DNA of 64,000 bases from a virus: positions 25,432-89,431 of IMG/VR virus record IMGVR_UViG_3300025577_000005. The stretch is one strand, 5' to 3'. Position numbers and translations under genes: made by a program. The notes below the pieces were generated by a model, which had not been told where the DNA came from, made no database searches, and worked only from the letters and a program-made list of their open reading frames with translations. Numbering within the stretch: the stretch's first letter is position 1; each line of letters begins with the position of its first letter. Of the stretch, positions 25,002-32,072 are shown piece after piece.

Positions 25002-26177
25002 TTATATATTAGTGATTGATCCCTTTACAGTATTGTTAGTATAATATTCGACTCTGGCATTTCTTTTCTGAATTGATTTTCCTCCACTTCCTCCTCCAAC
25101 CACACTCTGTCCCCATTTACCACCAGAATTTCCGGGATTACCACTATTACCTGTCGAACTTCCTCCACTACAACTATTCGTGGATCCACTTCCTCCAGGA
25201 TTACCACTTCCTGGACTATTGAAATTACTAAATCCCTGTCCAACTCCTCCACCACCGGCAGCTCCAGCTGCACCTCCACCAATACTAAAATTGATTGGTT
25301 TGTAACAATTAATCGACCAATTTGCCGAACACTGATAATTACCTGCCGGATATACACCCATTCCTCTTCTTGATCCACTTCCACGACAACGATTTCTGAT
25401 AGCAGTTTGATTCGCATTCATCCACCTTGCTCCAGATCCCAGTGCAATGCGACACGACCGACCAGGCATTGCAGATGCTAAATTAGTTCCACTCGTATAA
25501 GGATTAGATACACCATACCTATACTGAGTAGCACTACAATTATTAATAGATCCTCCAGGATTTCCGGGATTGCCCGATGTACCTGCTCCACCACCAGCCC
25601 AGATCCTACCATAAGATCGAATCTCAACATCTGATTTCGTATAAGTATTGTTCACATATAATGCATCTCCTCCACTTCCTCCAAGAGCACCACCTTCTCC
25701 ATAAATTGCACCCGCTTGATCAACCTCTATCTCTAAATTATATAAATTTCCATCAAATGTAAGTGCATCTTTATCAGTTTGATTTGCAAAAATCGTTCCT
25801 GTTACATCAAACTTCTTTAAAACATTACGACTTAAATTTCCATTCCATGTTGATGTATTAGTATCACCATATTCCAATTCTTCATTATTTCCACTCTGAG
25901 TGACATTATATCCTGTAATTGTATCTCTTAATGAATCTACCGTCCAGTCATTATTTGTTGAAGTAACACTACTATTTTCTGTTGCATCCGGTATCCTTGG
26001 ACTAATTGATGATGCATTAGGTCCATCCCAATCAACATCATCACCAGTATTTCTTAAATATGCACTCGCCTTGATATCAGAAGTATTTCCACCAAATTGC
26101 GCCTTAATCTGCGAAAATGAAATCGGATTACCCGCACCAGATGTAAAGTGTGATGTTTTTGTGACGTTCGTTGCCAT
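25002..26177 (-). CDS. Glycine-rich tail adhesin/fiber tip protein (391 aa)
   Basis: Starts MATNVTKTSHFTSGAGNPIS then FSQIKAQFGG, a common N-terminus of phage fiber proteins. From about residue 160 the sequence is dominated by glycine, with collagen-like or polyglycine-helix stretches (TSGNPGNPGGS, GGGAAGAAGGGGVGQGF, NSPGSGNPGGSGSTN, TGNSGNPGNSGG). Variable segments between them carry several cysteines. This layout recalls T-even gp38-type adhesins, where glycine-rich helices pack beneath variable receptor loops. I chose the ATG at 26177, since the longer frame passes through the promoter. It is flanked by oxygenases that could act on it. Confidence 0.75.
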   Translation of the reverse strand: MATNVTKTSHFTSGAGNPISFSQIKAQFGGNTSDIKASAYLRNTGDDVDWDGPNASSISPRIPDATENSSVTSTNNDWTVDSLRDTITGYNVTQSGNNEELEYGDTNTSTWNGNLSRNVLKKFDVTGTIFANQTDKDALTFDGNLYNLEIEVDQAGAIYGEGGALGGSGGDALYVNNTYTKSDVEIRSYGRIWAGGGAGTSGNPGNPGGSINNCSATQYRYGVSNPYTSGTNLASAMPGRSCRIALGSGARWMNANQTAIRNRCRGSGSRRGMGVYPAGNYQCSANWSINCYKPINFSIGGGAAGAAGGGGVGQGFSNFNSPGSGNPGGSGSTNSCSGGSSTGNSGNPGNSGGKWGQSVVGGGSGGKSIQKRNARVEYYTNNTVKGSITNI

Positions 26178-26196
26178 GAATATAATGACTTTTTTA

Positions 26197-26204
26197 TATT
26201 TATT
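26197..26204 (-). promoter_or_regulatory. Late-promoter-like AATAAATA before the adhesin gene
   Basis: Minus strand CAATAAATATAAAAAAGTC, 19 bases upstream of the adhesin ATG. It differs from TATAAATA only at the first base, as do the copies before the 50950 and 57076 genes, so it fits a late promoter for a virion gene. Confidence 0.6.
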
Positions 26205-26682
26205 GTGGAGAATACTTAATTGCAACCGTAAATCGATGACCATTCCGAAATGATGTTGCACGATGTAAAATCCTACCATCAAACATGACTAATCGATTTG
26301 GTATTGGAATCACACCATAAATGTTCTCATCCACATAAAATTGTGTCTCCCCTCCTTCTTGTAAATCAAATCTATCATTCGCATAATGTAAAAATGTAAC
26401 TCCCTCCCCATCAGTATGAAAATATGGATTCTCATTTGGAGCAAAACAATTAATATACATCCGATATAATTTCATATTAGAAAGAAATGAACATTTATCC
26501 ATTAACTTCTTACGAAATAACTTATATACAAATTCTGTCTCTGGTATGTTATGCACCATTCCCGTCACAATATCATCACCATTATCACTCTCACCATAAT
26601 GATATGATGCATTTAAACAATAATCCCGAACAATCTTAAATTCTTTATTTTCTAAAAAATTATCATCAAAATTAATTTCCAT
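26200..26682 (-). CDS. 2-oxoglutarate/Fe(II)-dependent oxygenase, second copy (160 aa)
   Basis: A compact oxygenase with H89-T-D91 in NPYFHTDGEG, distal H140 in GRILHRATSF and R150 in NGHRFTVAIKY. This is the full facial triad plus the arginine for 2-oxoglutarate. QEGGETQFYVDEN is a typical core-strand segment. The start MEINFDDNFLENK at 26682 has GGAG 9 bases upstream; an ATG five codons earlier is possible. It overlaps the preceding oxygenase gene by 11 bases and ends inside the adhesin promoter region. Substrate unknown. Confidence 0.85.
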   Translation of the reverse strand: MEINFDDNFLENKEFKIVRDYCLNASYHYGESDNGDDIVTGMVHNIPETEFVYKLFRKKLMDKCSFLSNMKLYRMYINCFAPNENPYFHTDGEGVTFLHYANDRFDLQEGGETQFYVDENIYGVIPIPNRLVMFDGRILHRATSFRNGHRFTVAIKYSPQ

Positions 26683-27319
26683 GTTTTCGATCTCCATATT
26701 GTTTGATCCAAATATTAAATGAAATTGATATTCTTGGATTGTTTGGTGTCGGATCCGACTTACTCACATAATGACTCAAATATGGTGGAAACATTAATAA
26801 ATCACCCTCACGAACATAAGGTGACCATCTACCATTACCATAATAATTTGAATCCATCTCTATTGTATTATATCTTTTTTCCTCAATCGGATCAACAAAT
26901 ATTACTGGTTCATGAACTTCTGAGTCAAATTTTAAATAATGAATACAAGAGAAATGTGATCTTCTTGAGAAAACATCAAAACTTGAATGTGTGTGCTGTT
27001 CCTGAAATTCACCTTTTGAATAAACATTTAACCAAATATCATCAAACTCAAATTCAACTGGTTTATCAAAAAACTTTTTTACATAATCATGATAGTACTT
27101 GAAAAATATACTATCCTCATGAAAAATAAATGAATTAATTTCATTTATATCAAATGTAGTAAACAGACTGTCAGTCAACCAACCATCAGGAACTTTTAAA
27201 TTTTTTTTCTTATAAAGATATTCGATTTTATCTAATACATCATCTAAGATTAATCCGTTTTCACGAATATTTGTCTGAAACAAATGTATAGGAAATAATA
27301 CTTTCTTATAACGATTCAT
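26672..27319 (-). CDS. Putative 2-oxoglutarate/Fe(II) oxygenase, third copy (215 aa)
   Basis: Carries H109-T-H111 in FQEQHTHSSFDVF, distal H183 in MFPPYLSHYVSK and R196 in NPRISISFNIW. The GDLLMFPPYLSHYV segment is the usual C-terminal strand of phage oxygenases of the QEPHxH type. The first ligand pair is H-x-H rather than H-x-D, as in a recognised subgroup of these phage proteins. It lies directly upstream of and overlaps the second oxygenase gene, so the two are probably made together. Confidence 0.75.
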   Translation of the reverse strand: MNRYKKVLFPIHLFQTNIRENGLILDDVLDKIEYLYKKKNLKVPDGWLTDSLFTTFDINEINSFIFHEDSIFFKYYHDYVKKFFDKPVEFEFDDIWLNVYSKGEFQEQHTHSSFDVFSRRSHFSCIHYLKFDSEVHEPVIFVDPIEEKRYNTIEMDSNYYGNGRWSPYVREGDLLMFPPYLSHYVSKSDPTPNNPRISISFNIWIKQYGDRKHGN

Positions 27320-27554
27320 AAATGCTCTTCCGGCTCTTCACATAAGTTAGATCTTTCCATTGATGAGGATAACAACAAAGCAGAGTATGAATATACTTAT
27401 GTTTCTCTTCTCTGGTATACTCACAGTTTGGTTTAGGTCTTACTCCTGTCTCAATCGTAATATAGGCACTATCAACAAAGTATACCCATCCCTCATGTAT
27501 AATACCATGATGATTCCATATTACATAATCATTAACCTTTGGAACATAACTCAT
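27306..27554 (-). CDS. Small conserved-type protein (82 aa), unknown function
   Basis: Begins MSYVPKVNDYVIWNHHGIIH, then EGWVYFVDSAYITIETGVRP, which looks like a small SH3-like beta barrel, and ends with a basic stretch (YVKSRKSIYESL). It overlaps its neighbours by 4 bases on the upstream side and 14 on the downstream side. It contains CCYPHQW but no clear metal site. Confidence 0.7.
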   Translation of the reverse strand: MSYVPKVNDYVIWNHHGIIHEGWVYFVDSAYITIETGVRPKPNCEYTREEKHKYIHTLLCCYPHQWKDLTYVKSRKSIYESL

Positions 27555-27829
27555 GAATACAATATTGCTTCTAATGGATTTAGGTTCTTTTTCATTGCAC
27601 TATAAGGAGTTGTATCCTGAATCAATACTTCCTTACCTACCTTCTTTGAATTAATCGGTGCATAATACTTTCCCTTCTTTGATGAATAGAATCCCCATAT
27701 TGATTTGGGTGGTGTATCTCTATAAGAGAAGTCTGCATGATTGACTATCCATACTGCATCATACCTTGCGCTAAATGATTCAAATGAATAAGAAAAACCT
27801 TCGGGTGGTAGGTGTGGGAAATCAATCAT
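27551..27829 (-). CDS. Small protein (92 aa), unknown function
   Basis: Starts MIDFPHLPPEGFSYSFESFS and includes YDAVWIVNHADFSYRDTPPK, then IWGFYSSKKGKYYAPINSKK. It is aromatic-rich with no membrane segment. The ATG overlaps the stop of the gene at 27826 (ATGA), and its own stop overlaps the next start. No function recognised. Confidence 0.7.
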   Translation of the reverse strand: MIDFPHLPPEGFSYSFESFSARYDAVWIVNHADFSYRDTPPKSIWGFYSSKKGKYYAPINSKKVGKEVLIQDTTPYSAMKKNLNPLEAILYS

Positions 27830-27978
27830 TGGACTCTTACAATCTTTAATCGTTTTGGATTTGTACCATCATTTAAATTTTCTTCATATTGTCTCTTACA
27901 TTCCTCCTTTGTTAATGCTCCCGTAACATCAGTCCATCCCATCGTCCCTTCTTCCTGTAGTTTATATAATTCTTCCAT
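27826..27978 (-). CDS. Small protein (50 aa)
   Basis: MEELYKLQEEGTMGWTDVTG, then ALTKEECKRQYEENLNDGTN and ending KIVRVQ. The region LTKEECKRQYEENLNDG reads as a helix ending in a loop. The ATGA overlap with the next gene is the main support. Unknown function. Confidence 0.65.
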   Translation of the reverse strand: MEELYKLQEEGTMGWTDVTGALTKEECKRQYEENLNDGTNPKRLKIVRVQ

Positions 27979-27983
27979 AGAGA

Positions 27984-28214
27984 TTAAGTGCAGAATGCTT
28001 CTATTATACCAGATTCATATTCATCTAGCAAGCTGAGTTTATTTGCGGTAATAATCTTTTCCATAATCAAATGTCCATAGTCCTCATTAAATGATTCCTC
28101 ATCAGATAACAATTCAAGGGCTTCTGCATCATTCTCTGCAATCAATGTAATTAACCCTCCATACTCTGACTGTGGAAATGGCACCCAGTAATCAACAACA
28201 TACATGTATTTCAC
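27984..28214 (-). CDS. Small protein (76 aa), unknown function
   Basis: MKYMYVVDYWVPFPQSEYGG, then LITLIAENDAEALELLSDEE, a strand followed by an acidic helix, as in small ferredoxin-like folds. It starts within a 4-base ATGA overlap with the gene ending at 28211. No specific family recognised. Confidence 0.7.
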   Translation of the reverse strand: MKYMYVVDYWVPFPQSEYGGLITLIAENDAEALELLSDEESFNEDYGHLIMEKIITANKLSLLDEYESGIIEAFCT

Positions 28215-28396
28215 AAGAACTCCGCAGTAAAGTAATCAACAGTCAGTTCCATCTTTGCAGCAGTGTTTTCAATAAACTGATCTAATACCTCAGGTGCATC
28301 TTCTTTGACCACATTATACCATGAATACCATAACTCTGGATTTGTTTGTGGGGTCACTGGTGTTCTTTTAGAAAGAGGGTTCAACATAAGATTCAT
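28211..28396 (-). CDS. Small protein (61 aa), unknown function
   Basis: MNLMLNPLSKRTPVTPQTNP, then ELWYSWYNVVKEDAPEVLDQ, followed by a helical end (ENTAAKMELTVDYFTAEFL). A second ATG three codons in (28387) is an alternative start. It overlaps the upstream gene by 29 bases. Unknown. Confidence 0.65.
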   Translation of the reverse strand: MNLMLNPLSKRTPVTPQTNPELWYSWYNVVKEDAPEVLDQFIENTAAKMELTVDYFTAEFL

Positions 28397-28583
28397 AATT
28401 GAGTTCGACGTTTGTTGTGTCTAATGTGGCATAATAATCATACAACCGATCATACAAGGTGTCAATACTACCTGATGATCGATTGATCTGTATCTCATCT
28501 CCGTTCTCTACTAATTCAAGTGCCTTGAGTATAATATCTAACTCATGCACATTCAGTTCAATATTAATCTCAGTCTTTTTCAT
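28368..28583 (-). CDS. Small protein (71 aa), unknown function
   Basis: MKKTEINIELNVHELDIILK, then ALELVENGDEIQINRSSGSI and DTLYDRLYDYYATLD. The strand-helix-helix pattern resembles a small helical bundle. It starts in a 4-base overlap with the gene ending at 28580. No known domain. Confidence 0.7.
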   Translation of the reverse strand: MKKTEINIELNVHELDIILKALELVENGDEIQINRSSGSIDTLYDRLYDYYATLDTTNVELNYESYVEPSF

Positions 28584-28849
28584 TCATTAACTCCTGATAA
28601 TTCAATTGGTTGTGATTTGAAATACAGTCCGGCAATTTGCATCATATCAATTAACTTTGATTGTATCTCCTCCAATTCTTCCACATCCAAATCACATTCC
28701 CAAAAATCTACCATATTAAATTCATCAAAATCTATCTTTCCATCATTATGAATAGGTGCATAAAACAATTCACCTTCAGTGCAAACAGTATAAATGCATC
28801 CATAATCTTCACAAGTAACAAATACACCAGAAAAAGTTAGATCAGTCAT
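28580..28849 (-). CDS. Small acidic protein (89 aa), unknown function
   Basis: MTDLTFSGVFVTCEDYGCIY, then TVCTEGELFYAPIHNDGKID and a helical end (VEELEEIQSKLIDMMQIAG). The N-terminal part looks like a short beta sheet with three cysteines that are not spaced like a zinc ribbon. The ATG overlaps the TAA of the previous gene by one base. Confidence 0.7.
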   Translation of the reverse strand: MTDLTFSGVFVTCEDYGCIYTVCTEGELFYAPIHNDGKIDFDEFNMVDFWECDLDVEELEEIQSKLIDMMQIAGLYFKSQPIELSGVNE

Positions 28850-28992
28850 TAGAAGTCAAGAATGAGTTTTTCAAATTGGAGATGGTCATCACAAGAATCA
28901 TCATCGTGCAAATCAATCATGTCCGTGTCTGTGTGCTTAAAGAGTTTGTCAAACAAGTCATTCACGAACTCTTGATTCGATTGTTGAGTCAT
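28849..28992 (-). CDS. Small acidic protein (47 aa)
   Basis: MTQQSNQEFVNDLFDKLFKH, then TDTDMIDLHDDDSCDDHLQF and ending KLILDF. It is strongly acidic with a DDDSCDDH patch. The TAATG overlap with the next gene supports it. It shares 35 bases with the end of the membrane-protein gene upstream. Confidence 0.6.
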   Translation of the reverse strand: MTQQSNQEFVNDLFDKLFKHTDTDMIDLHDDDSCDDHLQFEKLILDF

Positions 28993-29104
28993 AATAGTTC
29001 ATCATTTTGGTGTCACGTTCTGCAAGGAACATCAAATAAGATGACATTGCGAACATCGTGATGATAAATGCCAGCATGTATTGAATAAAATTAACCTTAC
29101 TCAT
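28958..29104 (-). CDS. Small membrane protein (48 aa)
   Basis: MSKVNFIQYMLAFIITMFAM then SSYLMFLAERDTKMMNY: one transmembrane helix at about residues 6-27 and a short polar tail. It is predicted to sit in the host inner membrane. Its ATG overlaps the stop of the preceding gene (TGATG). Targets and function cannot be told from the sequence. Confidence 0.6.
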   Translation of the reverse strand: MSKVNFIQYMLAFIITMFAMSSYLMFLAERDTKMMNYYDSTIESRVRE

Positions 29105-29373
29105 CAACCTACTGCCATAGGAGTATACTCTGAACGTGGCATTTTGTCAAGATTGAAATCAGTTACCACCGCACCATTCGCAATACGTGTGTCCCACTCA
29201 TTACGTGCATTCAGTGCCGTCACAGTTGAATAAGACTTCAGACCATTAGCATTGAAAGTAACACGTTTCTGAAAACGTTTGACCACAGTGATCATTCCTT
29301 TCTCTTCATCTGCCTCGGCAATGAATGCCTCAGGAAAGAAATCAACCGTGGTGACATTGTTGGTGATTTGCAT
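29104..29373 (-). CDS. Small protein (89 aa), unknown function, with its own early promoter
   Basis: MQITNNVTTVDFFPEAFIAE, then ADEEKGMITVVKRFQKRVTF and a Thr/Asn-rich middle. The longer frame starting at 29415 is an artefact: its first codons are the promoter and leader (ATGCCTTATAATACAGAGG). The real ATG at 29373 follows the conserved leader AGGTAATCAAGGGAACACC. The fold looks beta-rich; no family recognised. Confidence 0.7.
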   Translation of the reverse strand: MQITNNVTTVDFFPEAFIAEADEEKGMITVVKRFQKRVTFNANGLKSYSTVTALNARNEWDTRIANGAVVTDFNLDKMPRSEYTPMAVG

Positions 29374-29403
29374 GGTGAGTGGTGTTCCCTTGATTACCTC
29401 TGT

Positions 29404-29445
29404 ATTATAAGGCATCCTGGTGGGGTTTCAGGACACCCTGTGCCA
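29404..29445 (-). promoter_or_regulatory. Family-A early promoter (TGCC-TTATAAT, AGGTAATC leader)
   Basis: Minus-strand TATAAT at 29409-29404 preceded by TGCCT, followed by ACAGAGGTAATCAAGGGAAC and ACC before the start codon. An inverted repeat (TCCTG/CAGGA) lies between the -35 area and the -10. A TGTGCCA box on the plus strand is at 29439-29445. Confidence 0.7.
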
Positions 29446-29450
29446 CTTGT

Positions 29451-29921
29451 TTAGGTGTCCATTGCTTCGGCACTATAGACCGTTGTCTGTGCTAGAAATA
29501 GAAACTTCATCATATCATGTTCACTATCACTTTGACCGTCTAATCTCTTTGCAGGATCTAATGTATTACCCATTAATATTTTTCCTCCTCCCAATCTTTT
29601 CTTACATAGGTCAACATTATCTCTCATAATATCCACACCATAGATATCTTTAAGTGCATCTTCCTCACTCATATTATGAAACAACACTTTCACCCACTTG
29701 ACTGCTGTTAGAAACTGACCATCTCCACATGCAGGGTCAAGAACTGTTTTGCCTGATACAAACTCATCCGTACCACATTCACGAATCATTCTTATCACCA
29801 AATCAGTCGGAGTAAAAACCTCGGCTGTTACTTTGACTCTGTATTCGTCACGATTAATCTCACCCATATAAGAGTGATCATTCATCCTATTCTTTACTTC
29901 ATCCCACAATTTGTCTGACAT
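29451..29921 (-). CDS. N6-adenine DNA methyltransferase half: motifs X and I-III (156 aa)
   Basis: Contains VTAEVFTPTDLVIRM (motif X, FTPTDLV at 36-42), then KTVLDPACGDGQFLTA (motif I, DPACGDGQF at 62-70, AdoMet binding) and GVDIMRDNVDLCKKRL (motif II). It ends soon after, so the catalytic motif IV is missing. That motif is the first thing in the upstream gene. The two ORFs are in different frames and overlap by 23 bases, so they may be two subunits, or joined by frameshifting. Start chosen at MSDKLWDEVK (29921), inside the upstream gene, with an AAGAGAGAG-type site. Confidence 0.8.
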   Translation of the reverse strand: MSDKLWDEVKNRMNDHSYMGEINRDEYRVKVTAEVFTPTDLVIRMIRECGTDEFVSGKTVLDPACGDGQFLTAVKWVKVLFHNMSEEDALKDIYGVDIMRDNVDLCKKRLGGGKILMGNTLDPAKRLDGQSDSEHDMMKFLFLAQTTVYSAEAMDT

Positions 29922-30822
29922 ACACTCTCTCTTGTTCTGTGATGTTGAAGAAATCAAACACATCATCATCACTCATTTTACAATCAATTGGTAAATTTGG
30001 CAACCTACAAAATACTTTCTCATTACCAAACCCAGACCATTTTGCAGTCTTGAGAATATACTTCATTAGCGTACTATTCAGGTTATGTGTTAGATTCTCT
30101 CCCGATTCTTTATCATTCACCAACACATAATATACCATATCAGTACCACCTAAAATACCATCATCATAAACTGGTTTTGTATATCCACTCCGTGACCACA
30201 TTACTTTCTTCTTTGATGCCCAATCCTGTCGAATTCGTGAATACCAAGTTTGTTTGTTTGTGTGTAGAATTGGATGACTATCAATAAACTCTTGTTTAGT
30301 TTTAATGTCACAACAGTTATCCCACTTATTGATGATACCAGTCTCCCGTAGCAAATTCACGTTATGACACGTCACATAATCATATCTTACATCAAGGTGC
30401 TCTCTTATCTCAAACATTACCTTATTATGAACAGATAAGGCATTTTCTGATAAATCTATAGGCAAATAGAACACTGAATCATCTATTTTACAGTCAAATG
30501 TACCGTCTTGAGTAACAACTTTAGTTTTTTCGATGCCGGGACGGTTGGAGACCATATAGTCGGCGAACGTGCTTCCCACTTCAGGAAAATAAGTTTTTGT
30601 ATCTAAGTTCAGAAACTTCACTGCCTTAGACTTAAACAGTTGCAGAATCTTACTGGATGGTGATAAGAAACTACTAGGAGAAACCTGAAGGAGAATACCT
30701 CCAGGTTTTAACCACTCACTGAATGTTTTCTGTGTAAAGTCAATCCATAGCTTATGTTGTGTCTTCTTCTTATTGGTAGAATCCTGAAATGGTGGATTCG
30801 TTACTATTATATCAAACTGCAT
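29899..30822 (-). CDS. N6-adenine DNA methyltransferase half: catalytic motif IV-VIII and recognition domain (307 aa)
   Basis: Opens MQFDIIVTNPPFQDS, placing the catalytic NPPF (motif IV) at residues 9-12, followed by KPGGILLQVSPSSFLSPSSK (motif V-VI region) and a C-terminal part (about 180-290) with aromatic loops (WSRSGYTKPV, KWSGFGNEKVF) suited to target recognition. It lacks the AdoMet-binding DPACGDG, which is in the following ORF. The order IV-TRD then X-I is that of permuted (beta-type) methyltransferases, although the NPPF form is more typical of gamma types. It probably methylates adenine N6 only with its partner. Confidence 0.8.
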   Translation of the reverse strand: MQFDIIVTNPPFQDSTNKKKTQHKLWIDFTQKTFSEWLKPGGILLQVSPSSFLSPSSKILQLFKSKAVKFLNLDTKTYFPEVGSTFADYMVSNRPGIEKTKVVTQDGTFDCKIDDSVFYLPIDLSENALSVHNKVMFEIREHLDVRYDYVTCHNVNLLRETGIINKWDNCCDIKTKQEFIDSHPILHTNKQTWYSRIRQDWASKKKVMWSRSGYTKPVYDDGILGGTDMVYYVLVNDKESGENLTHNLNSTLMKYILKTAKWSGFGNEKVFCRLPNLPIDCKMSDDDVFDFFNITEQERVYVRQIVG

Positions 30823-30905
30823 ATTCTCTTAGAGGTGATTTATTTAATTAAACAAACCAATCTCCAATGAGAATAATGTCGTTATACTTTATCTGTTAGA
30901 TTAGA

Positions 30906-31982
30906 TCAAACATACTCACGAAACATATCAATCTTCACATAATTTTCCTCATCCTCAAGATGATTATACCCATAAAGTTCAAAATTTGCAAACATTATAT
31001 GAAGTCGCTCATTAATAAATTCTTCCCTTGTTTCGGGAGAAATATATTTATTTTGCAGAGAAAACTGAATAGCAATCTTTGCATAATTAATCAAAGTTTT
31101 TCTCCAGGTCTCTCTCATTGTTTTCACTTCTTCTGCCGTTTGTGCTTTTTTAGTGAAAATAATGTGACGAATCTTATTATTTGGATTCATAAACAAATTC
31201 CACAATTTAGCAGGAGCATTTGCGCCAGCGTCATCCATACAAATCAAACTGACTTTATATCCATCATTACCATTTCCAAGTTCATGATCTTTGACTTCTT
31301 GCTTAATTACTCTCTCATCTTTATCATTGATTTTCACAGCAGTGGAAAATCCTTTGTTTACTAAATTTCTGATAGTTCCCCTTGGAACTTTATGCCAAAA
31401 TACCTGATTGATTCCAAACTCTGTATCATAAGCATGATCAAATTCATCATCCCCATAGATAATTTCTCCGGTCACAGGATTAACGGGTTGCCCATGATAC
31501 CAGGAAATACCTTTATCTTTTTGTGCCCACATTTGTTGTGCAATTTGCTTCATACTCAATTCTCTATGTGGTTTATGTTGCAGATCAGCAGACATCGCCT
31601 CAGAAAATGATGATATTCTTTCATCATATCCCTCAACAGGTGTCATTAACCTAGTTGGATAATACTTATATCCATTGTTTTTAAGAATATTATGACGAGT
31701 TCTAGCACTCTTTCCTGAAACATTATTTGTCCCAGGGATAGGAACTGCATGTCCTGGTTCAAAAGAATGATCAAATCCCGTTGCTTGTAAATTACTCTCT
31801 ACTTTTTCATAATTTGTGTGATCATTTATTTTAGTATTTGCATCACACTCATAATCAGACTCCCAATTTTCAATTGGGATCATCTTAACATCTCCACCAT
31901 CAATCCATTCATACCCCTCTTTACAATCGGGTGCTTTTGGAAATTTTTGTGCGTTAATTACGCCGAAGGAATGCTTACTCAT
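30906..31982 (-). CDS. Unknown protein in the methyltransferase/nuclease island (358 aa)
   Basis: I chose MSKHSFGVINAQKFPKAPD at 31982; a TTG 17 codons upstream would place the start inside a hairpin. Recognisable pieces are HAVPIPGTNNVSGKSARTRH, VEGYDERISSFSEAMSADL, FDHAYDTEFGINQVFWHKV and SLICMDDAGANAPAKLWNLF. I do not recognise a family. Its location between a nuclease-like gene and a split methyltransferase suggests a specificity or partner subunit, but that is inference from neighbourhood only. No membrane segment. Confidence 0.7.
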   Translation of the reverse strand: MSKHSFGVINAQKFPKAPDCKEGYEWIDGGDVKMIPIENWESDYECDANTKINDHTNYEKVESNLQATGFDHSFEPGHAVPIPGTNNVSGKSARTRHNILKNNGYKYYPTRLMTPVEGYDERISSFSEAMSADLQHKPHRELSMKQIAQQMWAQKDKGISWYHGQPVNPVTGEIIYGDDEFDHAYDTEFGINQVFWHKVPRGTIRNLVNKGFSTAVKINDKDERVIKQEVKDHELGNGNDGYKVSLICMDDAGANAPAKLWNLFMNPNNKIRHIIFTKKAQTAEEVKTMRETWRKTLINYAKIAIQFSLQNKYISPETREEFINERLHIMFANFELYGYNHLEDEENYVKIDMFREYV

Positions 31983-32020
31983 TGTTTTTTTAAAGGTTGT
32001 TTCAAGAATACCATGTATAT

Positions 32021-32052
32021 ATGAATCTTTCAAGTGAGTTTGAAAGATTCAT
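32021..32052. promoter_or_regulatory. 11-bp perfect inverted repeat (ATGAATCTTTC / GAAAGATTCAT)
   Basis: Arms at 32021-32031 and 32042-32052 with a 10-base loop, in the gap between the nuclease-like gene and the unknown gene. It could be an RNA hairpin in the leader, or an operator. Its ATGAATC/GATTCAT ends match the arms of the inverted repeat at the island promoter (33260-33287). No T-run follows, so it is not a simple terminator. Confidence 0.65.
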
Positions 32053-32072
32053 TAATAAATCAAAACATTAGA

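Noticed and set aside
25025-25417. Alternative 130-residue minus-strand frame in the adhesin gene
   Set aside because: Val/Glu-rich frame-shifted reading of the glycine-rich repeats; the adhesin frame has the promoter, start and fiber N-terminus.
29374-29415. N-terminal extension MPYNTEVIKGTPLT of the 29104-29373 gene
   Set aside because: Its codons are the -10 element and the conserved leader, so the extension is a by-product of promoter sequence.
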